Positions 35,601-45,139 of a stretch of DNA of 64,000 bases are shown here, in pieces. The first letter of the stretch is position 1. Every line of letters starts with the position of its first letter. The translations under genes and the position numbers were made by a program. The stretch covers positions 124,001 through 188,000 of the forward strand of contig JAJTUP010000050.1 in the NCBI GenBank assembly GCA_021399435.1, given 5' to 3'. The DNA comes from Diaporthe sp. PMI_573 (taxonomy: Eukaryota; Ascomycota; Sordariomycetes; Diaporthales; Diaporthaceae). A model generated the notes under the pieces. That model had not been told where the DNA came from, did no database searches, and worked only from the letters and a program-made list of their open reading frames with translations.

Positions 35601-38600
35601 CAGGATGCAATGGCGTCGCTCCACTACTACTTGAGACGGTAGGGTTGGCACCCTTCTCGAGCAGCAGCTTGACTACCTCGATGTGGCCATTGCTTGAGGC
35701 AGCATTCAGCGGTGTCCATCCGTTGTTGTTTGGGATGGTGAGGTCGGCACCCTTCTCGAGCAGCAGCTTGACCACCTCGGTGTGGCCATTGCTTGAGGCA
35801 GCATTCAGCGGTGTCCATCCGTTGTTATCCGGAATAGTGAGGTCGGCCCCTTTCTCAAGCAGCAGCTTGACCACCTCAATGTAGCCATTGCCTGAGGCAG
35901 GATGCAATGGCGTCGCTCCACTACTACTTGAGACGGTAGGGTTGGCACCCTTCTCGAGCAGCAGCTTGACTACCTCGATGTTGCCATTGCTTGAGGCAGC
36001 ATTCAGCGGTGTCCATCCGTTGTTGTCCAGAATGGTGAGGTCGGCCCCTTTCTCAAGCAGCAGCTTAACCACCTCGATGTGGCCTCTGCTTGAGGCAACA
36101 ATCAGCGGTGTCCATCCGTCATTGTCTGGAATAGTGAGGTCGGCCCCTCTCTCGAGCAGTAGCTGGACAACCTCGATGTGGCCGTTAAATGATGCTAAAC
36201 CCAGTGGTGTGGCTCTGTTGTTGTCCGGGACAGCGAGGTCAGCTCCTCTGTCAAGCAGCAGCCTGACCACCTCAATGTGGCCACTATTTGATGCAGAATA
36301 GAGTGGTGTCCATCCATTGTTGTTTGGGACAGTGAGGTCAGCCCCTTTTTCAAGCAGCAGCCTAACCACCTCAATGTGGCCACTAAATGAGGCAGCGTTG
36401 AGTGGTGTCCATCCATCGTTGTTTGGGACAGTGAGGTCAGCCCCTCTCTCAAGCAGCAGCCTGACCACATCGATGTGGCCATTTGATGACGCTGAATTCA
36501 GTGGTGTCCATCCGTTACTGGTCGGGACAGTGAGGTCAGCCCCTCTCTCAAGCAGCAGCCTGACCACATCGATGTGGCCATTTGATGACGCTGAATTCAG
36601 TGGTGTCCATCCGTCACTGGTCGGGACAGCAAGGTCAGCCCCTCTCTCAAGCAGCAGCCTGACCACCTCAATGTGGCCACTATTTGATGCAGAATAGAGT
36701 GGTGTCCATCCATTGTTGTTTGGGACAGTGAGGTCAGCCCCTTTTTCAAGCAGCAGCCTAACCACCTCAATGTGGCCACTATCTGAGGCAGCATTCAGTG
36801 GTGTCCATCCGTCACTGGTCGGGACAGCAAGGTCAGCCCCTCTCTCAAGCAGGAGCCTGACCACCTCAATGTGGCCACTATCTGAGGCACAATTGAGTGG
36901 TGTCATTCCACTCTTGTTCGGAACAGCGAGGTCAGCCCCTCTCTCAAGCAGCAGCCTGACCACCTCAATGTGGCCATTCATAGATGCTGAATATAGTGGT
37001 GTCCGTCCATAATTGCTTGGGATAGCGAGGTCAGCCCCTTTGCCTAGAAGCTCTTGTACAATTTCAATTCTTCCAGCTTCGCATCCAATGTAGAGTGGCG
37101 TTTTTCCAAAATGGTCTTGCTGATTGAGATCCGATATGTCTCTGGCGGCAAGACCCTGCACCAGCTTTGCAAATCCGAATCTTACAGCATGATGTATAGG
37201 GTAGGCAGGACGTTCTGCCTTAGTTTCTGCTTCCTGCTCATGAGTATTTGAATCGAACCAGCCTGCCCAGTGCTTCCAATTCGGGTTCTTCTTGTCAAAA
37301 AAAGCCTCCATATTTGCCAGAAGAGTGTTGTCGAGTGGTGCACTGAGGGCTGCATGCTGATGCCAGAAACTGGCGGCATAATCTCGAAATGTCGTCATGA
37401 CTGCGCTCGACTTCGGGCTCGATTCATTTTCCCACACCGTCTGGTAGTTGATATAGTGGATACAAAGAACGCTGAGCCTGCGATTATCAGTTGTTTCATT
37501 CAATGCCCAAAGACGTGCATTAGCCGTGATGGATTCCCCTTGTCCCAATCCGTTGCTGAGGAAGTATTGCCTAACTGAGAAGTGTTTCAAGTGAATCGTC
37601 CTAGATCCCTCGCCAGTTCCTCGCAAAGAATTTCGTACTTCCAATAGCGATCCGCAGGGATTGACGATTGCCTCTCTGATGTAATTATCATCGATAGAAT
37701 CAGGCATCTCGTCCACCTGGGGATTAGGAAACTGCACATTGATAAGCAAGGCTTCGGTGATCTCCGATACAGTGAGTGGCCGTAGAGCAAATGCAGCCCA
37801 GCGTAGAATAGCAAAGGCACGACTCCGCTCTCTGTGAGAAAGACTGAGCATCCTGTTTAAGTCCCGCTCGTATAGTGTGTCCAGCCCGGAGGGAGTCTCC
37901 TTGATGTCAGCTTCAAGCTGTTTCTTATTCCTCCAGCTGCGTAAGGACTCCGTCTGGAGCTTCAGTAGGAGGAATTGCCCCTCGCAACGGTCTGCCATTT
38001 CCCGTGACAGGTCATTCCTGGTAGCCATATCCTTGTTCGGCAGCTTCTTGTCAAGAAGACTCTTGGAGTATGAATATATGTCGGATTGTACGTCCGTATG
38101 GGAGATTCTGACTTCTGAACAACCACTTGCGTGGTCTAATCCACATCGAATCTCAGCTTCATCGCGGCTGACAATGAGTATTCTGGTGGCCGTATCTTCA
38201 AGTGCTTGCACAACGGTTTCAAGGAATCCAGCGATCGAGTTGTGGCCACTTTGCCTCCCTATCATCCGGGTACACTCGTCGAGACCATCCAGGACCAAAA
38301 TACAATCTGGTATAGCCTGAGCAAGATCTCGTAGCAACTTGATGACGGTGGCTCGTGTCGCAAGTTGCTCGTCTTGACTCATCCAAGCTTTGGTAACCAA
38401 ATCGTATGCAACATTGTGCTGCGACGTTAATTGGTGTACCCACGATCGGACAGCCAGAAATGGGTCCTCGCGACTCTCAAACTCGGATGATAAGAAAAAG
38501 TAAGCGACAGGGGTTTGACGTATTGAAGCGAGATGCTCAACGATCTTTGCACAGAGAATGGTCTTCCCAAAACCTGCAGCTCCATTGATCCATAGGAACT

Positions 38601-39476
38601 TTGCTGTCCGTGCAGTGACGTTGGGCGAGATCCACTCAAGAAATGAAGGCCGTTCCAAAATCCATTCGCATGTACCATGTAGTCTTTCTTGTATTAAGGT
38701 GCTGTAGATATCGTTCGCAGGAGGGGGTCCAAGCCACGTACGCAACCCTCGTCGCCTCTCAGCTGCGGCCATTAGTACGCATTCAAAACATATGGTTAGA
38801 TCTTCTCACCTTCAATTTCGTGCTCAATCCTAGTCAAAGTTTCCCGAAGATCAAATGTTGCCTTATCCATTGAGTGATCTAAGATAAGAGTTAGTTAACG
38901 CATTCGCGTGCGTGGCACACACCGTGACAATGTTTTACCTGTTGTGAATGAGCCTGGATCCATCCGCGCTTCGTTCATGGAATCTGGAGGAACAAGGTCG
39001 CGCAGTTGCTGGACCAGTTTCCCGAAACACTCGACCTTTGTCGTGCGTTTAGCCTTTCCTCTGAATGTCCAGGCGAGCTTTTGCCGCTTGGACTGTGATG
39101 ATGTGTTCCAGAGAGGCTCAGCTTGGCAAGTAGGAAGGGGCTCAGCATCGGCGTTTGGACTGAGTGAACAGCCGCCGATGGAATTATCAGCTTCGCCATA
39201 AAAGTCGCGGATGACTGACAGGATGTCCATTACCAATTTCCTTGTTTGTGGGTTGTTGAGATTGGGATGATGGTCGTCTAGTATCTGTCCATCTTTGAAA
39301 CCGACGGCCTGGCCCCAGCGGTTCAGGAAAAGCGTGAATGTTTTGAATTGGGTCTCAAGTGAGCGCGAGTCGCGCCCGGAATCCCGATACCAGTCAACTC
39401 TTTCGACAGCATCCAGGCAAGTGCTGAAGAGACCAGCTAGGCCTGCGAGGCCAATTGCTAAACCCACCGGCTCCAT
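29668..39476 (-). CDS. Giant HeLo-NACHT-ankyrin-ZZ NOD-like receptor
   Basis: Three exons, 39476-38939, 38878-38810 and 38762-29668, join in frame over introns of 60 bp (GTAAAA...TTAG) and 47 bp (GTGAGA...GCAG), giving about 3233 aa. Residues 1-202 form a HeLo-type domain (MEPVGLAIGLAGLAGLFSTC, later LNRWGQAV), the membrane-acting cell-death module of HET-S/HELLP-type proteins. The NACHT P-loop GAAGFGKT lies at 263-270 and Walker B LVLDGLDECT near 370. About 68 near-identical 33-residue ankyrin repeats span roughly 786-3020, flanked by a few diverged ones. The C-terminus holds a ZZ-like zinc finger (CDVCLADIG, CPVCLNGDFAICLDC) near 3180. The frame starts at 39524, but Met 39476 begins the domain homology. 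Ligand binding by the ankyrins is expected to oligomerise NACHT and release HeLo. No frame breaks are seen across 9 kb of repeats. Confidence 0.93.
30300..37060 (-). repeat. About 68 x 99-bp ankyrin-coding tandem repeats
   Basis: Each 99-bp unit encodes a consensus such as NGWTPLNAASSNGHIEVVKL followed by LLEKGADLTVP. Units fall into a few sub-types (NRATPLGLASFNG, SGATPLHPASGNG, YGWTPLNCASNKG, DGITPLNAASDSG) that recur in the same order in blocks. Shifts of 4, 9, 15 and 31 units can be seen. For example, 33120 and 36189 are in the same context 3069 bp (31 x 99) apart, and 32221 and 33706 are 1485 bp (15 x 99) apart. This shows repeated unequal exchange or conversion. The opposite strand has long spurious open frames because the unit is a multiple of three. 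Confidence 0.95.
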
Positions 39477-39524
39477 TTTGGTGTGTGATAGCTCATGCTT
39501 GAGATCGACTGAGTAAGGAGACAA

Positions 39525-40361
39525 CCCAACGCCGTCTTATGTATTAATTCTTGGATCAGGGACGCACCCACTGTGGCTTGGAGTACAGAGGCTGTGCCCC
39601 GCAGTGCAGTATGACACAACGCCTCGTATCTGCGCTGCTGAATACATACGCCACTCTATCATAGGGACTTGGCGTGAGCAATGATGAGTCGCAAATCTGG
39701 GCAGACAGTCGACTGGAGTCTCGCTAACCCAGGTATGGCTTCAGCCACGCCAAGGATGCTGAGGCACAAAAGAAGGTGGTGGTGAATCTACATGAAGAGA
39801 GCTAAATCCCGCAGGTTGCAAGCGATATATTAATGGATTTGGAATGATCAGTGGCCCTGCGGGGTAGGCAGACACGATGCACAGGGCGGTGAGATGGCTG
39901 AGCAAAGCTGAGCTTGCATACTGTAGCAAAGCCACGTCCGGATCTCCAATCAAGATGCAGCCTCATAACGCCTCTCTGCTGTGAAACCCTACTACTGTAC
40001 AATTACTCCACTGAATGAATGGCAAGAATCCTCATCACCTGCTCAGCCAGGTCGTCCAACAGGTGCCAGCGCTGTCGTAAGGGCATGCAGGAAGTAAGCA
40101 TTGTGGCTTACGTGCAGATGCAGAGGTGGAGGGGCAGAGCTGTTGTCACGCCCTGCGGCACGGTTTCATGCCCACTCTTGGTCTCTGAGACTAGTAGTTC
40201 GCCACTGCAACACCAAATTACACGTCTCAATCAGCCTTACCATCTCGCCCGCCAAATGTTTAAGAAACCATATATTCGTCTCGGGCGCAATTGGGCAGAA
40301 GGTTGTGGTGTTTGGCGATGAGAACGACAGCCACGACATAAGAGCTAGATGTGTACGATAT
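39525..40361. other. Promoter-side intergenic of giant receptor
   Basis: No gene is recognised. Short + frames at 40019-40321 and 40101-40619 overlap the decayed minus-strand frame and show no signature. Confidence 0.45.
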
Positions 40362-41402
40362 CTACTCTTCCAACAATTCTTTGCACTTGTCCACCATGCC
40401 GACCCACTGGTGCACAATTCCACGCAAAATCTTTTGTGGGATAAAGAATTTGGACTCTTCCTCCTGTGCCTCATACAATTGGTCCAAAGAAAGGCGCTCT
40501 TGGAGTGTAAGGTTGGCGATTGCAAGGAACTCCATTTTCCAATTGGGGTCGTCAACCTGACTACAGTGCCAATCACGATAACGTTCTATGGCTTTATCCC
40601 AGTGCCCAGCAATTTTTAGCCTCTTAGGGGGAGGGGCACCCTTAGCGCTAGGCATAACATTGGTATTGTTGATCTGGGGGCTATTGCTGTGCTTCCTCTT
40701 GGTTGGTGGACTTATGATCTTGTTATGAAGATGTTTTAGGACATTGCTATGCTCCTTGATCCTCCCTCCCTTTTTAGCATACTGAACTAACTTGCTTAGA
40801 GTCCTGGTTAGCACTAGATAATAAATATAAGTGGCTTGGTAAAGGAAGCAATATGGTCCAATGTTGCAACCTGCTCCCTAGTACTTAAATATATTATATA
40901 CTTGTTCCTAGATTAGCAGTCCATTAGTTATATCCTGGTCATTGTGGATAGCAGCTTGCTTATTGAGCTGAGAATTTATAGCATTATGTCCACGGCAACC
41001 TGTACTTGTAGGTACAAGCTGGCTGGTCTCGTTAATAATAAAGGCGACCTGAATAGTCCGCTTGCCCCCACTGCGGACTAGGTCAGACTAGCTATCAATT
41101 TGCCCGTCCACCTCGCTCCAGTCAATGTCAGGCCAGCCAGCTCGGAATAGAACGTCTTTCACTCCTCGTGTGGTAATAGAAACCGTAAGGTGAGTCTCGT
41201 CCGGCTCCTGAGTCTCGGTCAACTTCTTCTTTTTGACAATGCCGTCGATTTGGGACTTAAGACTGCTATCCCAGAAGTCACTAGGATAGTAATCAATGTT
41301 CTGCACTATGCTCTGTGTAAGCTTATGGAATTTACATTTTCTTGTGTAAAGCGACCATTCGATGGTATATGGTTCGTAGTGGATCAGAGCCTGGGCTACC
41401 AC
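40362..41402 (-). pseudogene. Unknown repeat-borne protein, amber stops only
   Basis: One minus-strand register stays readable from MVAQALIHYEPYTIEW (41402) to a natural end at 40362. It is interrupted only by three TAG codons (near 41088, 40920 and 40890), each where CAG would restore the frame, a pattern expected from C-to-T mutation such as RIP. The C-terminal 150 aa (from 40814) is uninterrupted, basic then helical (HWDKAIERYRDWHC). No family is recognised. Its 5' part lies inside the dispersed repeat that also starts the window, so it is probably the coding part of an unclassified mobile element. Confidence 0.5.
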
Positions 41403-41450
41403 CCAGCCGCAGCCATTAACATTTGTACCTCTAGATCAACTTTGTCACCG

Positions 41451-41610
41451 CTGGCTGAAAGCAGGGTTAACGAAGTTGTCTGGCAATACATACAGGCGTT
41501 GAGTTTCACGGTCATCATACTGTACAGCCACTGGCTGAAAGCAGGGTTAACGAAGTTGTCTGGCAATACATACAGGCGTTGAGTTTCACGGTCATCATAC
41601 TGTACAGCCA
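41451..41610. repeat. 80-bp tandem duplication
   Basis: Two adjacent identical units, each beginning CTGGCTGAAAGCAGGGTTAA (41451 and 41531), with the first bases of a third at 41611. The left copy of the dispersed repeat has one unit at the same place, so the duplication arose here. Confidence 0.95.
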
Positions 41611-41759
41611 CTGGCTGATATCAGAGACTGTTCAGTCATACTTGAACTTACTCAACGAGGGAGCAAGTGGCGAAGAAAAATTGTTGGCGCAGGTCGTGTC
41701 CCCAATGCCAAAGGAGGAGCAGTCCAACCAGTCTAATGGCTGGTTTTCAGGCTTCCATG

Positions 41760-42197
41760 TGTTATAAACCGAGCCTCCTTCGGCCCCCCCCTTCAGCCCC
41801 TTTTGCCGGCCTTACCAGCCCTCTCAGTCTTCCCTCCTTTCTATCCCAGCCGACTAAGTGGATATAAGTGAAGAGGATAGCCAGCTATCGGCTTGGCTAA
41901 TACCCACTTATCGGAAAGGCCCCTAGTTATCTCGAGTCAGGTCCCTTTCTGCCCCCCTCCTTCGGAGAGTTTGTTACCACGAATAGCTCCGGTCCCTATT
42001 TGTATATATATAGACGTCTTTCCCTTGATAGCTAGTTAGTTAGTTCTTCAGTCAGATCAACTTTTTCCCTCCTACACCTAGCTTGCCTCCTCCTTCTTCG
42101 AATTTATCTCCCGTGAGGTGTTGAAGAATGCTTCGTCTTCATCCTTATTAGTCACCCTCCTCCATAGTCTCTGCCCCTGATCTAGGTGCTTTTAACA
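41760..42197. mobile_element. Solo LTR of an LTR retrotransposon
   Basis: A 438-bp insertion begins TGTTA and ends TAACA, as LTRs do, with a 5-bp target duplication CCATG at 41755-41759 and 42198-42202. The paralogous repeat at 1-645 shows the uninterrupted empty site. A TATA-like stretch (TATATATATAG, 42002-42012) fits an LTR promoter. No internal retrotransposon sequence is present, so it is a recombination remnant. Confidence 0.88.
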
Positions 42198-42202
42198 CCA
42201 TG

Positions 42203-42471
42203 TCTTTCCATGGCAAGAGAGCAACAGGACTATGCAATTTAACAGGAGGATGACTCATCTAACGTCAAAGAGGTACGTGGCCTTAAATCACGTGGCATTA
42301 GCTTAGGTAATGCCGCGAGTATTGCGAAAGAAGCTCTGATAGATACTGCACTGTTAGAAGGGAGAAAAGAATCTAAAGTTGGGCAGAAAACAGACTAGCA
42401 TACGAGAGAGCTACTCAAGCTCTATATTTCTCAGTGTTACAGTATGTACTGTAATCAGTTTTGAATTACAG
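42203..42471. other. Repeat remainder, non-coding
   Basis: The end of the dispersed repeat and a short TACAGTATGTACTG-type palindromic stretch (about 42439-42452) before the Fot/pogo insertion. Confidence 0.5.
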
Positions 42472-42473
42472 TA

Positions 42474-44798
42474 ACGTAGGTGGACAGTCAGCCGGTCAGG
42501 ACACATGCCCGGTCAGTTTTGCTAACTCTGCCAACTTTTGCCAACCCTAGCACCCACCTGAGGCCAACATATCAATAAAAATTGGCACCAATTGGTGCCA
42601 ACTGGTCCCAATTGCTTATTTTTAATTGATTTGGTCAATTTAGAGGTGTGGTGGAGTTGCAATGCCAGCCTGAAAGTTTAAAGTTTGGGTGGGCGGGTTT
42701 GTTTTTGGTGCAGATCGCGTTCCCATTTTTCGCGTCAGTCTCGCATCACTCTACCTACTTAAATATTCAACACGCTAGAATTCAACATCTACAATGCAAA
42801 TCTACTCAAAAGAAGACAAGATCATTCTAGCCCTTCAAGCAATCACAAATTCCCAAAAAAAAAATCAAAAGAAACCCTTAAGTGCACGCCAGGCTGCACG
42901 GATCTTCAACATCCCTTATAGTACACTCAACGACAGGATGAACAACCGACCCCGTCGCGAAGAATCACGCGTCGAGAAGCATAAACTTGAGCCAGTCGAA
43001 GAGCAAACACTTGTTCAATACATCATTGAGCAAGATGCACGAGGATTTCCAATGCGGCTTTCTGGTGTGGAAGATATGGCCAACCTCCTGCTGGCGTCGC
43101 GTGATGGCAAGCCTGTTGGCACCAGATGGGCACGACGCTTTGTGGATGAACCAAGCTTGAAAACAAGATTCTCTCGGCCTTACGACTACCAGAGGGCCCT
43201 CTGCGAAGATCCTGAGGTCATTGGAAACTGGTTCCGACTGCTTCGCAACATGATGGCCAAGTATGGGATCACAGATGACGATCTCTACAACTTCGACGAA
43301 ACTGGCTTCATGATGGGCCAGATAACCTCAACCCTGGTTGTTACACGCTCTGATCGGCATGGAAAGGCTAAATCTATACAGCCTGGAAACCGTGAATGGG
43401 CAACAGCTATTGAATGCATCAATGCAAAGGGCTGGTGTATCCCGCCATTCGTCATTGTCCAAGGCGCCTACCACCTTGCAAACTGGACCACAGAGTCGGG
43501 TTTTCCTGCCGATTGGGTAATCAAGCCTACTCCAAATGGATGGACGGATAACAAGACTGGTCTAGAATGGATTCAGCACTTTAATAAGCACACAATTAAG
43601 CGAACAATGGGCAAATACCGGATGCTCATCCTGGATGGACACGAGAGCCATGTATCAGCAGAGTTCGAACAGTACTGCAAGGAAAACAACATTATCCCTA
43701 TTAGCATGCCACCACATTCATCTCATCTACTCCAGCCATTGGACGTTGCATTATTTTCGCTATTGAAGCGTGCATACGGCGATGAGATCAACCTCTTCAT
43801 CCGGGCCTCGATCAACCACATCACCAAGTCCGAGTTCTTCATTGCGTTTAAGGCAGCCCACGACAAGGTCTTTACGGAAGAAAACATGAAAGCTGGGTTC
43901 AGAGGGGCTGGTATTTCTCCATGGAACCCAGATTCTGTCATTTCCAAGCTGGATGTCCGCCTACAAACTCCAGTACAATCCCTCCCTGTGTCACCATCGA
44001 AATGGGAATCACAAACACCCTCCAATGCCCACCAGACTGTCCAGCAATCAAGTTTTATCAAGGGCAAGATCTCAGCCCATCAGGGCAGCTCCCCTACACC
44101 AATTATCCAGGCAGTTGAGAAGTTTACAAAGGGTGCACAAGCAATGGCGCATCAGATTACTCTTTTGAATGATCGGGTCCGTACCCTTGAGAAGGCTAAT
44201 ATTGGGCTCGCCAAGCGCCGGAGGGCCAAAAGAAGTCGGGTCCAGCTTGGAGGGGCACTTAGTATTGAGGAATCTCAGGTGATAATTGAAGAAAAACAAA
44301 AGGGGAAGCGGCCGGCTGGTGAAATGGCTGGTGGTGCTGAGGAGGCGGACCGCGGCGGACCGAGCAAACGACGATGTGGCAACTGCGGCGAGACTGGGCA
44401 TAACGCAAGAACTTGTGAGAAAGATGCAGAAGAGTCTAGTCAGTCAGATTCAGAGTGTATAATAGTACATTCTTAAGCGGTCCGCGTCGGACCGCCAAAA
44501 TAGTTGATTTGGCTGGTGTAGATTGAGGTTGATTCTGCATGGTTGAAATGCTCCATTTTGGTGGGGAACGCGATTTTCCCACCAAAAGTCAGCCACTTCA
44601 GACTGGCACTGCAGCTACCCCAACCACTCTAAATTGACCAAATCAATTAAAAATAAGCAATTGGGACCAGTTGGCACCAATTGGTGCCAATTCTTATTGA
44701 TATGTTGGCCTCAGGTGGGTGCTAGGGTTGGCAAAAGTTAGCAGAGTTAGCAAAACTGACCGGGCATGTGTCCTGACCGGCTGACTGTCCACCTACGT
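42474..44798 (+). mobile_element. Intact Fot/pogo-type DNA transposon
   Basis: 2325 bp, bounded by 172-bp terminal inverted repeats (42474-42645 and 44627-44798, outermost ACGTAGGTGGACAGTCAGCC) that differ at only two positions by eye. TA target duplications lie at 42472-42473 and 44799-44800. One uninterrupted transposase gene is inside. Near-identical ends and an open frame suggest a recent, possibly active copy. Confidence 0.96.
42794..44476 (+). CDS. Fot/pogo transposase with C-terminal zinc knuckle
   Basis: 560 aa, uninterrupted. It has an N-terminal psq/CENP-B-like helix-turn-helix (SARQAARIFNIPYSTLNDRM, about residues 33-52), a second CENP-B-like DNA-binding part (EEQTLVQYIIEQDARGFPMR), then a DDE catalytic domain with NFDETGF near 168, LILDGHESH near 280 and LLQPLDVALF near 316, the usual spacing of the DDE_1 family. 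The C-terminal tail holds a coiled segment and a CCHC knuckle CGNCGETGHNARTC. It cuts and pastes the element at TA dinucleotides. Upstream, short 5' non-coding DNA follows the terminal repeat. A 7-bp-stem inverted repeat of GGACCGC lies just after the stop (44478-44496). Confidence 0.96.
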   Translation: MQIYSKEDKIILALQAITNSQKKNQKKPLSARQAARIFNIPYSTLNDRMNNRPRREESRVEKHKLEPVEEQTLVQYIIEQDARGFPMRLSGVEDMANLLLASRDGKPVGTRWARRFVDEPSLKTRFSRPYDYQRALCEDPEVIGNWFRLLRNMMAKYGITDDDLYNFDETGFMMGQITSTLVVTRSDRHGKAKSIQPGNREWATAIECINAKGWCIPPFVIVQGAYHLANWTTESGFPADWVIKPTPNGWTDNKTGLEWIQHFNKHTIKRTMGKYRMLILDGHESHVSAEFEQYCKENNIIPISMPPHSSHLLQPLDVALFSLLKRAYGDEINLFIRASINHITKSEFFIAFKAAHDKVFTEENMKAGFRGAGISPWNPDSVISKLDVRLQTPVQSLPVSPSKWESQTPSNAHQTVQQSSFIKGKISAHQGSSPTPIIQAVEKFTKGAQAMAHQITLLNDRVRTLEKANIGLAKRRRAKRSRVQLGGALSIEESQVIIEEKQKGKRPAGEMAGGAEEADRGGPSKRRCGNCGETGHNARTCEKDAEESSQSDSECIIVHS

Positions 44799-44800
44799 TA

Positions 44801-44948
44801 TATCAAATAGGCGTTTGGAAATGGCAAGGTAGATCTGTCTGCAGCAGCTGGTACCTTTATGCGGGCGTGCGAACCAGGATTGCATACTGTGCGCACAGCC
44901 ACGCTTAGTCTAAAATAAGCTAGTAATTAATTTTTACAATCACAACAA
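44801..44948. other. Short spacer between Fot/pogo element and mariner end
   Basis: Possibly internal DNA of the mariner copy whose terminal repeat follows; no coding signal. Confidence 0.35.
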
Positions 44949-44974
44949 GCGGACACTCGTTTCGGCCGACCCTG
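44949..44974 (-). repeat. Orphan mariner terminal repeat
   Basis: The reverse complement starts CAGGGTCGGCCGAAACGAGT and matches the mariner left end at 27985-28010 with three differences in 26 bp, followed by TA (44975-44976). No transposase accompanies it within the 150 bp to the next element. LINE copy 2 is inserted immediately beyond it. Confidence 0.8.
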
Positions 44975-45139
44975 TATGGGCATCGAATGCTCAAGACTGA
45001 GAGGCGACCGGGATATTGCGACAATCTACGATTCTGAGACCTCTAAAAACTCTTGAATATTCAACCTTCTCGTTATTGATTTTCCTTTTCATCTTTTGGG
45101 TTACCTGGTAACCGCTTGGAAATTTTGGCTTGGTGGCGG

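Larger units (their letters stand above)
41285..42425. repeat. Dispersed repeat, right copy
   Basis: Homologous to 1-645 in the same orientation. Relative to that copy it carries an 80-bp tandem duplication (41451-41610) and a 438-bp solo LTR (41760-42197). Homology fades after about 42425. Confidence 0.85.

Noticed and set aside
30329..37012. Long + strand open frames (up to 643 codons) rich in SSSSLTTSMWPL repeats
   Set aside because: They are the antisense of the 99-bp ankyrin repeats. Because the unit is a multiple of three, a stop-free antisense frame is repeated automatically. There are no start context, domains or introns to support them.
30300..37060. CRISPR-like regular repeat array
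   Set aside because: The 99-bp period is coding (ankyrin), has no unique spacers, and the host is eukaryotic.
27985..44974. A single 17-kb mariner element spanning both terminal repeats
   Set aside because: The interior contains an unrelated host-type gene and other transposons, far beyond mariner size. The repeats differ at three of 26 positions, so two separate or rearranged copies are more likely.
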